Assembly: GCA_964612555.1 (NCBI GenBank)
Contig: CAZTBW010000007.1
Coordinates: 123,475-187,474, forward strand
Direction of reading: 5' to 3'
Length of the DNA stretch: 64,000 nucleotides
Source: DAOLCO01 sp964612555
GTDB lineage: Bacteria > Bdellovibrionota_C > UBA2361 > SZUA-149 > DAOLCO01
Both the position numbers and the translations under genes were made by a program. Positions 51,072 through 60,059 of this stretch are shown piece after piece; position 1 is the stretch's first letter, and each line of letters opens with the position of its first letter. The notes under the pieces were generated by a model. That model was not told the origin of the DNA and ran no database searches. It worked only from the letters and a program-made list of their open reading frames with translations.

Positions 51072-52361
51072 ATGAAAAAAATTAATCTATCAAAGCAGGT
51101 GCTTGTCAGTGTTGTAGGGCTCTTTGTCTTTGTAGTGGGGGTGTTTCTTTATTCAAGCTGTGGAGAATCTGAAAAAAGTACCGGTGCCAGGAACACAACC
51201 GGATACTACGGTAATGAACACGCTCCTGTTCATTTGATAGTTTTAATTCCATCTGAAGCCAGATATTTCAGCCAGGAAGTAAAGAGGGTGCAGGATGTGC
51301 TTCAAATGGTGTTGGAGTCTTATCTGAAGAATGATCTGATTTACATCAGAACCGTGCCTGAACCGGAGTCAGATGATCAACGGGTGCGGTATTTTAAAGT
51401 GCTGAGTGAGTCAGAGCATCTCAGCATCCTGATTTCTCCTTTTGAAGGAGCACAGTCAAAGTATATGAGACAGTTAAGTGCCGAACTTAAAATACCATAT
51501 TTGTTTTTTTCCAGAGATGAATCAAGCGTGTGTACCGAAGAGGTGATTTCCCCGGTACTTTGGAATCTTGGAGTGACTACTTCCATGTATGTAGAGCCAT
51601 ACCTTGCACATCTGAACCAGCGATTTGTAAAACTTGCATCTGATCTTCGTTTTTTCTTCTATGTAAATGAAAATCAGGTGAGCAGCCTCAGTGCGCAGGT
51701 GTTCAAAAAATTGATTGAAGAGTTAGGCTTTGTGTTTACGGGAGCGGTGGCTGTTGACGAGCGATATGATGACTTATACACCACTATTCGGGAAATTTTT
51801 GGGAAAACCCCGGACGTACTTATAGGGTTTACGACCCCGGGAGGAAGACACAATTTCTTTCCCCAATCATTCAAATTGGGACTTAATCTTGAAATGGGTA
51901 TTGCTCTTGAGTATGGCATTGAAGAAGAGGAGTTACGGCTGTTTGGAAAAAATGCAGAGGGAACCATAGTGCCTGTCACCTATGTTGCTGATTATGTTTC
52001 AAGCCAGAATAATGTATTTAAGGAGCAACTGGAATCGATTGCCGGGGAGAAAACCCCCACGATGGCTAGTTATAAGGGTTTTCTTCTGGCGAAAGTTCTG
52101 GATATGAGTTTTTCCAAAATGAAGTTTGAAAAAGAAGGTAGAGGTGAGGAGGCTGCAGAACATTTTTTGAGTGCCCTTGAGTCTTTGGATAACAGTAAGA
52201 TTTTAACTCCATCCGGAGTGGTACTGCTTAATGCTCCCGTGCACGGGCTTATACAGCCCATGCATATTGCCGAATTTAAAGATGGATTTTTACGGCATAG
52301 TCAGTATCTGGGAGATGTTGCTCAATCAAGGAGTGAGCTTTGCGGGTCGTCAGCTCGATGA
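51072..52361 (+). CDS. Periplasmic-binding-protein-like lipoprotein
   Basis: Seen: 429 aa. The N-terminal signal (about residues 8-29) ends at 'LYSSCGES', a lipobox with Cys30. Two alternating alpha/beta lobes follow in the type I periplasmic-binding pattern, for example 'HLIVLIPSEARYFSQEVKRV' at the start and 'PDVLIGFTTPGGRHNFFPQS' and 'TPTMASYKGFLLAKVLDMSF' later, as in branched-chain amino-acid receptors. No ABC transporter genes are near. It may be a stand-alone ligand sensor at the membrane. An AAGGG ribosome site precedes the ATG. Confidence 0.75.
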   Translation: MKKINLSKQVLVSVVGLFVFVVGVFLYSSCGESEKSTGARNTTGYYGNEHAPVHLIVLIPSEARYFSQEVKRVQDVLQMVLESYLKNDLIYIRTVPEPESDDQRVRYFKVLSESEHLSILISPFEGAQSKYMRQLSAELKIPYLFFSRDESSVCTEEVISPVLWNLGVTTSMYVEPYLAHLNQRFVKLASDLRFFFYVNENQVSSLSAQVFKKLIEELGFVFTGAVAVDERYDDLYTTIREIFGKTPDVLIGFTTPGGRHNFFPQSFKLGLNLEMGIALEYGIEEEELRLFGKNAEGTIVPVTYVADYVSSQNNVFKEQLESIAGEKTPTMASYKGFLLAKVLDMSFSKMKFEKEGRGEEAAEHFLSALESLDNSKILTPSGVVLLNAPVHGLIQPMHIAEFKDGFLRHSQYLGDVAQSRSELCGSSAR

Positions 52362-53438
52362 CTTTGTAACTTTTTCCTCTTCCTCAAAGAAAGTCTTTTT
52401 AGCTTTCAAGGCATCTGTCAATTCGCCTTTTGATTCCCGTTCTATGAGGGCGGAGTATGCTTCTTCACTTTTACCCAGTTTTTCGAGAAACTGTATTTTC
52501 ATAAGAAGCATGTCATCATCCGTACCTTTGGAGGTGCGTAGCCATTTGCCTGCGAGTTGATTTCCTTCAGACAGTTTATGAGGTGATGATAAGGGGTCTC
52601 CTGACAAGAGCAAATGGCGGATATACTCAAGTGCCATGTCCCGGTTCGCTGCCCCGAGTCTGTTTATGGTCGCCAGATTTGAATATAGTTTCTGGTCGAT
52701 AGTGGCAAGTTCCGCAGGAGAGCTTACTTTTCTTCTTTGAGATCTGATAATATGATATGACTCAATTGCGGCAGTAGCAAAAGAAGGATTTTCTTTCAGA
52801 CTTTTTTCAAAAAATGGAAGTGCCTCTTCCTGTTTTGATTGTGCGTTAAGGTTAAGTCCGATTAAATAATTAATTAAATATTTTTGAGAAAAATCTCTCC
52901 ATAGCGCTTCTTCGAGAACTGATCGAAGGGGGTCATGTCTGTTAATTTTTAGTGAAAGTACGGCATACCTGAACAATGCATCGGGGTTTCTTCTTCTGAG
53001 CCGCAGAGTCGATTCGTATTCTTTTTTTGCATGTTCAAGATTTCCACATAATTCGTACAGAATTCCACTTAGAAAGTGTACTTTGTCCTGAACACCTCGC
53101 ACTCCTGATTTTTGCTGAGAATTCAGTTCGGAAAAAATTTCAGGATAACATCTTGAATTTTTTGAGACCTCAAAAGATGCTATCGGGGTGTTATCAAATG
53201 ATATTTTTGAGATCCTGTTACGAAGCGGCAGCAACCTCTTATCCATTTCCTGTCTGGATGGTACGCAAAGGAGGGGGTGCAGTACTTTGTTTAGAAGTTT
53301 TTTTTCGAAATTTTGTTGCTCGCTTAAAGGGGCTTCGGATTGTGCATATGCTGATGTAAGATAAGCGGCTGATGTCAGAAATACGATAATCAGCGTGCAT
53401 ATTTTCAGCGAAACAGATCGGGGTACGTAATTGTGCAT
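52350..53438 (-). CDS. Secreted TPR-repeat protein
   Basis: Seen: 362 aa with a signal peptide ending near 'TSAYAQSE', then a helical repeat region. Tetratricopeptide-like pairs are 'GILYELCGNLEHAKKEYEST', 'RRRNPDALFRYAVLSLKINR' and 'QSKQEEALPFFEKSLKENPS'. Such proteins scaffold periplasmic complexes. It converges on the binding-protein lipoprotein with a 12-base overlap and diverges from the sigma-54 activator across a palindrome-bearing gap. Function unknown. Confidence 0.75.
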   Translation of the reverse strand: MHNYVPRSVSLKICTLIIVFLTSAAYLTSAYAQSEAPLSEQQNFEKKLLNKVLHPLLCVPSRQEMDKRLLPLRNRISKISFDNTPIASFEVSKNSRCYPEIFSELNSQQKSGVRGVQDKVHFLSGILYELCGNLEHAKKEYESTLRLRRRNPDALFRYAVLSLKINRHDPLRSVLEEALWRDFSQKYLINYLIGLNLNAQSKQEEALPFFEKSLKENPSFATAAIESYHIIRSQRRKVSSPAELATIDQKLYSNLATINRLGAANRDMALEYIRHLLLSGDPLSSPHKLSEGNQLAGKWLRTSKGTDDDMLLMKIQFLEKLGKSEEAYSALIERESKGELTDALKAKKTFFEEEEKVTKSSS

Positions 53439-53483
53439 GAATGCGAAAAAAATAAAAAAAATAGTAAAATTAAAGACTTTCCA

Positions 53484-53501
53484 TGTGCACTTTTGTGCAC
53501 A
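53484..53501. promoter_or_regulatory. Perfect 7-bp inverted repeat TGTGCAC-TTTT-GTGCACA between divergent genes
   Basis: TGTGCAC (53484-53490) and GTGCACA (53495-53501) with a 4-base spacer; each arm contains the self-palindrome GTGCAC. It lies in the 139-base gap between the TPR gene and the sigma-54 activator, a suitable site for an operator. Confidence 0.5.
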
Positions 53502-53577
53502 CTGTCGGTTTATTTAAGCATCTTATCAGAGAAGTAAAATAACTTAAAATGCATTAAATGAATAGTAATATCAGTTC

Positions 53578-55020
53578 ATGTTGACACACTCGAGCCCGCA
53601 TATCCTTCTGGTTGATGATGATCCCGCTCTTCGGGACTCACTGCAACTTGTATTAAAGAATGACTTTCGTTTAAGTGCATACGCTTCAGGTAATGAGGCA
53701 CTGGAGGTAATTCAGACCAGGGACAGAAATGCCTTAAAAGGGGGAATCGACCTTGCTCTTCTGGATGTAATGATGCCCGGGATTGATGGCATAGAGCTTC
53801 TTAAGCAGATCAAGAGTTATTATCCTGAAGTTCCGGTGATAATGGTTTCCGCTTCAAATACTTTAAAAACCGCAGTACATGCAATGAAGTTGGGTGCGGT
53901 CGATTTTATAAGTAAACCGTTTCAAATAGAAGAATTAATCCAGAGAATACATGAAGGAATTGAGACGAATCGTGTAAAAAATGATCTGGAAGCACCTGGC
54001 ATCAGTGAAGAAAAGCAGTTTTTATCCAAAGATGTTGAAGTTGAAGGAGATTTTGGATGTATCGTTGGTGTCCATCCCTTAATCCAGGATGTGTTTAATA
54101 AAATAGACCAGGTCGCACCAAGAGAAACAACGGTGCTTATTACAGGAGAATCCGGTACGGGAAAGGAGCTGGTTGCAAAAGAAATCCATAGACGCAGTCA
54201 GAGGAGTTCAGGTCCTTTTATCGCGATTAACTGTGCCGCAATTCCTGAAACATTGGTGGAGTCGGAGTTATTTGGTCATGAAAAAGGTTCTTTTACACAC
54301 GCAGTGGAAAAGAGATTGGGGTATTTTGAACTCGCCAATGGAGGTACCATTTTTCTTGATGAAATTGGGGAACTGCCACAATCAATGCAAGTCAAATTGT
54401 TACGAGTGTTGCAGGAGCGTGAGTTTTTTAGGGTTGGAAATTCAAAAGCAATTTCAGTTGATGTTCGGGTTATTGCCGCAACTAACAAGAGTTTGGAACG
54501 AGCGGTTGAAGAAGGTTCTTTTAGAAAAGACCTTTTTTTCAGAGTCCATGTGGTGAATATAGAACTTCCGCCTTTGCGGAAAAGAAAAGAGGACATATCC
54601 TCACTTATCGGGTTTTTTATAAAAAAATTATCAACGCAGTATGGAGGAAAGACACCGGAAGTCAGTGATGAGTTTATTGATTGTTTGAACGCTTATAATT
54701 GGCCTGGTAATGTAAGAGAGCTTGAAAATGTTATTGAAAGTATCCTTGCGCTTTCTACTGATGAAGTTCTGAGTTCTGAACAGGTGCCGCATAGAATACG
54801 TCAATCTGCCGATCCGACGTCAGAAATGAAGGACGCAGTCATTGAAGGGATACTTCCTTTTGAAGAAGCTGAGAAGAGATTTGAGACGGAAATCATAACC
54901 AAGGCTCTTGAAAAAACCAATTACGTTCAAACTAAAGCGGCGGAGCTGCTTGGGATAAGTAGAAGAATTTTAAAGTATAAAATGGATAAATTAGGAATAG
55001 CTTCCCAGGACAGTGAGTGA
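53578..55020 (+). CDS. Sigma-54-type response regulator (NtrC family) with variant GSFTHA loop
   Basis: Seen: 480 aa. The receiver domain (~8-125) has acidic pocket 'VDDDPAL', phosphoacceptor Asp63 in 'LALLDVMMPGIDG' and Lys113 in 'ISKPF'. The AAA+ domain has Walker A 'GESGTGKELVAKEIH', 'LFGHEKGSFTHAVEKR', Walker B 'GGTIFLDEIGELP', 'DVRVIAATNKSLE' and the arginine-finger region 'RKDLFFRVHVVNIELPPLRKR'. A C-terminal Fis-type helix-turn-helix is 'KAAELLGISRRILKYKMDKL'. The loop that contacts sigma-54 is GSFTHA (237-242), not GAFTGA. No sensor kinase is adjacent. It may regulate without opening sigma-54 promoters. Confidence 0.92.
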   Translation: MLTHSSPHILLVDDDPALRDSLQLVLKNDFRLSAYASGNEALEVIQTRDRNALKGGIDLALLDVMMPGIDGIELLKQIKSYYPEVPVIMVSASNTLKTAVHAMKLGAVDFISKPFQIEELIQRIHEGIETNRVKNDLEAPGISEEKQFLSKDVEVEGDFGCIVGVHPLIQDVFNKIDQVAPRETTVLITGESGTGKELVAKEIHRRSQRSSGPFIAINCAAIPETLVESELFGHEKGSFTHAVEKRLGYFELANGGTIFLDEIGELPQSMQVKLLRVLQEREFFRVGNSKAISVDVRVIAATNKSLERAVEEGSFRKDLFFRVHVVNIELPPLRKRKEDISSLIGFFIKKLSTQYGGKTPEVSDEFIDCLNAYNWPGNVRELENVIESILALSTDEVLSSEQVPHRIRQSADPTSEMKDAVIEGILPFEEAEKRFETEIITKALEKTNYVQTKAAELLGISRRILKYKMDKLGIASQDSE

Positions 55021-55048
55021 TTCAGAGGGGGCGGGAGGAGCGGAGCGC

Positions 55049-55981
55049 TTAGATTTTCTTGCTGAGGAGGGAGTCCAGGGTTTCGTGGAGATCCTTATCT
55101 CTGAATTCAAAGCCTGAAAGAAGGAGTTTTTCTGGAGTGACGGGAAGGCTTGAAAGGAGAAGCTGATCAGCCATTTCTCCTAGAAAAAGTTTTAATAGGG
55201 GTGCAGGAACACCAAAAATAGTTGGTCTTTTGAGTGCTTTTCCGAGAGTTTTAGTAAACTCAAAGTTTGAAATTGGTGTAGGTGAGCAGAGATTGACAGG
55301 TCCTTGTATTTCTCGTGATTCAAGGCAGAAAAGCAGTGCTGATATCACGTCATCGAGAGAAATCCAGCTCATGAACTGCTTTCCAGAGCCAAGTGTACCA
55401 CCAAATCCACATAGAAAAGGAAGAAGTATTTTCTTTAACGCGCCACCTCTGGGTGAGAGGACAACACCTATGCGGGCTTGTATACATCGAAGTCCTGGTG
55501 ATTCAGCTTTTCGAGCTTCTTTTTCCCATTCTTTGCATATTTGAGAAATGAATTTTGATCCAGGGGCACTTTCTTCTGTAATACTGTCTTCTGTAGTGCT
55601 TCCTTCTTCAATCGGTTGATAATAGCCAATTGCAGATGCATTGATAAAAACATCGGGTCTGCTATCTAATTTTTCTAAAAAATTAACAATGCATCTGGTA
55701 GATTCTATTCTACTGCTCAGGAGAAGTTTCTTTTTTCTTTGAGTCCAGCGTCCCGAGGCGATATTTTCACCTGAGAGATTGATCGCAGCATCAAATTTTT
55801 GATCACTTGAGATATCTATGTGACACGTAGTTGGATCCCATTCTTTGATTATAACATTTTTAAAGTTCTTTTTTGATGAAGATGATCTTGTTAATAAAAC
55901 GAAAGCATAGCCCCTTTTGAGACCTGCTTCGATAAGTCTGGAGCCGATAAGCCCTGTTCCACCTGCAAGTAAGATTTTCAT
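55049..55981 (-). CDS. NAD(P)-dependent epimerase family protein (TIGR01777/YfcH type)
   Basis: Seen: 310 aa with the short-chain Rossmann motif 'ILLAGGTGLIGSRLIEAGLK', 'DAAINLSGENIASGRWTQRK' (the strongly conserved block of this family), 'FINASAIGYYQ', 'IRIGVVLSPRGGALKK'-like sequence and the C-terminal DUF1731 segment '...VTPEKLLLSGFEFRDKDLHE'. The family is linked to cell division (SulA-like name) in some annotation, but the reaction is unknown. Its start overlaps the end of the VOC gene by 4 bases (ATGA), giving a pair. Confidence 0.88.
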   Translation of the reverse strand: MKILLAGGTGLIGSRLIEAGLKRGYAFVLLTRSSSSKKNFKNVIIKEWDPTTCHIDISSDQKFDAAINLSGENIASGRWTQRKKKLLLSSRIESTRCIVNFLEKLDSRPDVFINASAIGYYQPIEEGSTTEDSITEESAPGSKFISQICKEWEKEARKAESPGLRCIQARIGVVLSPRGGALKKILLPFLCGFGGTLGSGKQFMSWISLDDVISALLFCLESREIQGPVNLCSPTPISNFEFTKTLGKALKRPTIFGVPAPLLKLFLGEMADQLLLSSLPVTPEKLLLSGFEFRDKDLHETLDSLLSKKI

Positions 55982-56307
55982 TCCAAAACGTCTTCAATGG
56001 ATTTTGAAACCAGTTCAACAAGATTCCCTGTGGGGTCAGCTACGAAAGTAGAGTGACACAGATCGCCCTGTTCAAAAATTTCTCCAAATTCGTGGGCAGT
56101 TTCCGTTTTATATGCGATGTGTGGTCTTTGCTCACTTGGTAAACTTAGAACCAGTTTTATATTTTTAAACTGTAGTACTGCAAGCGTCCTGGTGGTGTAT
56201 ATCACTTCGCATGAAAAACTTGTGGTGTACCAGTGTATTGACTGTTCAAGGTCTGCTACCAGGACAACGAGGTGATCAATTTCAGAAAAGTTTTTCAGAT
56301 TTTCCAT
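55978..56307 (-). CDS. VOC-superfamily protein (glyoxalase/bleomycin-resistance fold)
   Basis: Seen: about 109 aa from ATG 56307; an ATG at 56349 would add 14 residues and overlap the polX end. Pattern 'IDHLVVLVADLEQSIHWYTT' opens the beta-alpha-beta fold, and the C-terminal 'FVADPTGNLVELVSK' has the Glu of the metal site; the His in 'IDHL' is the paired ligand. Such proteins range from glyoxalases to antibiotic-binding and dioxygenases; substrate unknown. It is coupled to the epimerase gene. Confidence 0.85.
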   Translation of the reverse strand: MENLKNFSEIDHLVVLVADLEQSIHWYTTSFSCEVIYTTRTLAVLQFKNIKLVLSLPSEQRPHIAYKTETAHEFGEIFEQGDLCHSTFVADPTGNLVELVSKSIEDVLE

Positions 56308-56326
56308 ATATATATGCCAGTCCCAT

Positions 56327-58003
56327 TTATTTTTTTGAAAGCATCTCAAGAAAATCAGCAGTGTTTCTTGTGTTTAGTATGTCATCAGGGAAATAACCCG
56401 CTTTTCTTGATAATTGAACTCCATAATGAATATAGTCAAATTGAGAGATTGCGTGTGCGTCCGGTGTGATGCATGTTTTGACTCCAAGTTCACGTGCCTT
56501 CCATAGATATTTCCACGAAAGATCAAGGCGTTTCGGATTTGAGTTGATTTCAATTGCGGTGTTATATTGAGCAGCAATTTCCAAAACCTCATGAATATCA
56601 AATTCATATTCGGGACGCTCCAGAAGCAGTCTTCCGCTAGGGTGACCCAATATGCTCGTATATGGATTCTTCAGTGCCGCGGTTATTCTGGCAGTCATCT
56701 CTTTACCGTTTTGATTGAATCTATTGTGAACTGAGGCGATAACGAAATCAAAACTTTCCAGAAGGGTATCCTTGTAATCAAGGGCACCATTTTTCAGTAT
56801 GTCAGACTCGATTCCTTTAAGGATTCTAAAGGGGGCAAGAGATTCATTGAGGGAGTCTATTTCTTCATGTTGTCTCTTGATGTCGTCTTCCTTAAGTCCC
56901 CCCGCATAGGCAGCAGATTTTGAATGATCACTGATTCCAATATAACTATACCCTTTTTGTATGGCAGCCTGGGCAAGTTCTTTAGTGGAATGTACACCAT
57001 CTGAGTATGTTGAATGTACGTGAAGTATCCCTTGAATGTTTGAGTCTGTTATAAGGGCATCTGCCAGCGTATGTCCTGCCGGTGTTTGTCCGGATATATA
57101 ATTACTTTCATACATCCCTTCTCTCATTTCTACAGGAAAAACAGGAAGCCCGAGGCTTGCATATATGTCCTCAGCTGATTTGAAGTTGTTTATACAGGTA
57201 TCAAACTCACCATGTGATTTTAAAAATGAAAGATGATCCTCACTGCAAGATGAGAGGAAAAGTTCTTTTTCAAGGTCTTTAGTGTTTGCAAGAGTAATCT
57301 GAATTTTTATATTTCGTAATTCAAAATTAAAAATCAAGGTGTTGTCAGTTTTATCGACAAGTATGATTTTGTTGTTTTTTAGAGTGGCTATCAGCCGGTC
57401 TTTTTCTCCAATCAAGCTGATAAGCTCAAGCTTGCGATACGTTTCATCTTTCCTTATGCTGCGCCCGGTAGGAAGTAATGTAATGCCCTCTAGTTTGAGT
57501 AGCATGTTTAAAACTTCTTCATGGTCTCCATGTCTGAACATCCCTTTGTGTGTCTCGTAGAATAAAATAGCATCCAGGAGGGATGAGGCACTTTTTTCTG
57601 CATAGCCTTTAACTTTTGTAATGGAGCCATCATTGCATGCGCGTTTTAGATTCTCAATATTTTTAATGCCTAGTGTTTCATGCAGTAGTTTGATTTTTTG
57701 TCCGCTCAGTCCCTTGACGTTAAGAAGTTCCTGGAGGTCATCCGGAATTTCCCTGATCAGGTCTCCAAGCAAGTTGATTTTACCTGTATCAATAAGCTCT
57801 TCTATATGTGCAGTAAGTTGTGCGCCAAAACCTTTAACCTCTTTATGAACAATTTTTTCAAGGAATTGCTCAAGCGGCTCATTGTATTTCGCCAGGTTTT
57901 GTACCGCCGATTCATATGCTCGCAGTTTAAAAGGGTTTTCCCCCTTTATGCTAAGGAGCCCTGCTATTTTTCCAAAGATTTTTGAGGCTTCTTTAGTGGT
58001 CAT
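56327..58003 (-). CDS. polX: PolX-family protein with intact PHP domain and degenerate polymerase site
   Basis: Seen: 558 aa. The N-terminal helix-hairpin-helix part (~1-145) includes 'NVKGLSGQKIKLLHETLGI'. The palm follows with 'GRSIRKDETYRKLELISLIG' (180-199): the usual D-x-D of family X is K-L-E (191-193), and the third Asp position reads 'IKIQIT' (232-237). The PHP domain (from ~325) keeps all metal motifs: 'ILHVHSTYSDG', 'GISDHSKS', 'GIESDIL', 'ASVHNRF', 'LGHPSGRLLL', 'EINSNPKRLDLS' and 'TPDAHAI'. So it should still be a 3'-5' exonuclease or phosphoesterase but not a polymerase. It precedes the VOC-epimerase pair on the same strand. Confidence 0.9.
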   Translation of the reverse strand: MTTKEASKIFGKIAGLLSIKGENPFKLRAYESAVQNLAKYNEPLEQFLEKIVHKEVKGFGAQLTAHIEELIDTGKINLLGDLIREIPDDLQELLNVKGLSGQKIKLLHETLGIKNIENLKRACNDGSITKVKGYAEKSASSLLDAILFYETHKGMFRHGDHEEVLNMLLKLEGITLLPTGRSIRKDETYRKLELISLIGEKDRLIATLKNNKIILVDKTDNTLIFNFELRNIKIQITLANTKDLEKELFLSSCSEDHLSFLKSHGEFDTCINNFKSAEDIYASLGLPVFPVEMREGMYESNYISGQTPAGHTLADALITDSNIQGILHVHSTYSDGVHSTKELAQAAIQKGYSYIGISDHSKSAAYAGGLKEDDIKRQHEEIDSLNESLAPFRILKGIESDILKNGALDYKDTLLESFDFVIASVHNRFNQNGKEMTARITAALKNPYTSILGHPSGRLLLERPEYEFDIHEVLEIAAQYNTAIEINSNPKRLDLSWKYLWKARELGVKTCITPDAHAISQFDYIHYGVQLSRKAGYFPDDILNTRNTADFLEMLSKK

Positions 58004-58108
58004 CTAACAAAAAATTATGTTTTGATTCATAAGTGTGGTAAATCTATACCAGTTTGCTCACAAGTCAAAGTGTAAATGTTATTAATTGAAATATAACAGT
58101 TTTATTAT

Positions 58109-58807
58109 ATGATTGGTTCCGATCCGCTTTATATTATTTTTGCTATGCCCGCGCTCTTACTTGGGCTCTGGGCTCAGTTCAAGGTGAAGTCGAATTTTGC
58201 ACGAGCAAAGGAGCTTCGTGCAGCTTCGGGTTTAAGTGGAGCTGAAACCGCTCAAAAAATTCTCGATGCCTACGGTATCAGTAATGTGGGGATAGAGCAG
58301 GCACAAGGGTTTTTAAGTGATCATTATGACCCAAAAGCAAAGATGCTTCGACTCAGCTCTGATGTTTACTCCGGGAGATCGTTAGCGGCTTTGGGAATCG
58401 CTGCTCATGAAGTGGGGCATGCCATTCAGGATGCTACCCGTTATACCCCTTTGGTAATTCGTAATGGAATAGTTCCCCTTGCGGCATTGGGGTCGAACGC
58501 TTCATTTTTTCTGATTTTTCTGGGAATGACACTTGGAGTTTTTAATCTGGTGCTTCTGGGGATAGGTGCATTTTCACTTATTGTACTATTTCAACTTGTG
58601 AATCTGCCGGTAGAATTTGATGCAAGTAACAGAGCTAGAGAGATTCTTCTGAAGAAAGGGATGGTTTCTTCTACCGAAGAGAAAGAAGTGGCAAAAGTGC
58701 TTAATGCAGCGGCTCTTACGTATGTTGCAGCCACAATTTCTTCTGTGATGACACTGCTCTATTATCTGGTTCGTCTTGGTGTGATTGGAGGAAAGAAAAA
58801 GGGCTGA
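58109..58807 (+). CDS. Membrane zinc metallopeptidase (YugP family)
   Basis: Seen: 232 aa with an N-terminal membrane segment, the zinc motif 'GIAAHEVGHAIQDATRYTPL' (H-E-x-x-H), and two or three further membrane helices (about 135-175 and 205-225). The block 'NLPVEFDASNRAREILLKKG' after the helices is typical of the family. Substrate unknown. It has a 5-base gap to pyrD and is likely co-transcribed. No Shine-Dalgarno is visible before its ATG. Confidence 0.88.
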   Translation: MIGSDPLYIIFAMPALLLGLWAQFKVKSNFARAKELRAASGLSGAETAQKILDAYGISNVGIEQAQGFLSDHYDPKAKMLRLSSDVYSGRSLAALGIAAHEVGHAIQDATRYTPLVIRNGIVPLAALGSNASFFLIFLGMTLGVFNLVLLGIGAFSLIVLFQLVNLPVEFDASNRAREILLKKGMVSSTEEKEVAKVLNAAALTYVAATISSVMTLLYYLVRLGVIGGKKKG

Positions 58808-58812
58808 CTTGT

Positions 58813-59898
58813 ATGTATTCTTTATTACGACCAGTTTTGTTTTCTTTACAACCTGAAACGGCTCATAATTTTGTTCATAGGATTCTCTCTTCAGTTCAAA
58901 AGGTAGCCCCCCTTTGTGACTTGATTCACAAGTATTACGCGTATCCCAGTTCTCGTTTTGTGCAGAAGGTATGGGATATGGAGTTTAAGAACCCGATCGG
59001 GCTTGCTGCCGGTTTTGATAAGAATGCAAATGTTTGTGACGGTATGGCATCGCTTGGGTTTGGATTTCTGGAATTGGGTTCGGTGACGCATCAGAAAAGT
59101 GATGGTAACCCAAAGCCCAGAATGTTCAGACTTCCAGAAGACCGGGCACTCATAAATCGAATGGGACTTAATAATCAGGGACCGTATCAGTTTCTCTTAA
59201 ATTATAATGCTTCCCGGACTTCTGTGCCGAAATTCATTAACATAGCAAAGACGAATAACCCCGCTATTGTTGGAGAAGAGGCGGTTCTTGATATGCTGAA
59301 TTGCTACAAGGTGATTGGTGAAGCCGCGCATGGTGTGGTGTTTAACCTGAGTTGTCCTAATACTGAAGATGGAAGGACATTTGAAGATCCTGATCTTATA
59401 AAAAACCTTCTTGATAAAGTAATGGAGCTTCGCCATGAAAAATCTTATACACATCCCGTTCTTGTAAAGTTCTCCAATGATGTTTCTCTTGATGTTCTTG
59501 AGAAGCTTGTTCTTATAAGTCTCTCTTCGGGTGTTTCCGGTTTTGTGATAGGAAATACTTCGGTAGGGAGAACTGCTCTTGCAACTTCTTCAGGGACGCT
59601 GGAAGGTATCGGGAAGGGTGGTTTAAGTGGTGCTCCGATTTTTGACAGGGCGCTTGAGCGTGTGAAGTATGTGTACAAGGTTTCTGAGGGAAGTGTGCCA
59701 ATAGTCGGAGCTGGTGGTGTTGAAACCGGAGCGCAGGCACTTGAAATGATAATGGCTGGTGCTTCTTTGGTAGAAGTATATACCGGGATGGTATATCACG
59801 GTCCTTACGTTGTTCATTCCATTCTTGAAGATATTGAAAAATATTTGATCAAAAATTCAATCCTTTCAGTAAAAGAGCTGGTAGGTAGTTCTGCCTGA
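58813..59898 (+). CDS. pyrD: Quinone-type (class 2) dihydroorotate dehydrogenase with Cys at the base position
   Basis: Pyrimidine synthesis: oxidises dihydroorotate to orotate with FMN, electrons going to quinone. Seen: 361 aa with the class 2 N-terminal helical extension (~1-45) that lies on the membrane, then 'NPIGLAAGFDKNANVCDGMA', 'ELGSVTHQKSDGNPKPRMFR' and 'NRMGLNNQG'. The catalytic loop reads 'FNLSCPNTEDGRTFED': Cys181 where class 2 enzymes have Ser (SSPNT). The FMN phosphate loop is 'VGAGGVETGAQALEMIMAGA'. Architecture class 2, base residue class 1-like. Confidence 0.93.
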   Translation: MYSLLRPVLFSLQPETAHNFVHRILSSVQKVAPLCDLIHKYYAYPSSRFVQKVWDMEFKNPIGLAAGFDKNANVCDGMASLGFGFLELGSVTHQKSDGNPKPRMFRLPEDRALINRMGLNNQGPYQFLLNYNASRTSVPKFINIAKTNNPAIVGEEAVLDMLNCYKVIGEAAHGVVFNLSCPNTEDGRTFEDPDLIKNLLDKVMELRHEKSYTHPVLVKFSNDVSLDVLEKLVLISLSSGVSGFVIGNTSVGRTALATSSGTLEGIGKGGLSGAPIFDRALERVKYVYKVSEGSVPIVGAGGVETGAQALEMIMAGASLVEVYTGMVYHGPYVVHSILEDIEKYLIKNSILSVKELVGSSA

Positions 59899-60059
59899 TT
59901 ATATTTTTATAGTGACATGAATTTAGTAGAGTACGAGACATCCCTTTTAAGGTGCTCCCTTATTTCTCAGATTTTCATTTTCATGCTAGAATATGCACAC
60001 GAAGTTTTGTAATATTTCTAATATAATTAAATAGTTAAACTTAAACATTCTGTAAAATA

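Noticed and set aside
59899..60059. Possible promoter before sucA (TATAAT near 60020)
   Set aside because: No acceptable -35 element at 16-18 bases upstream.
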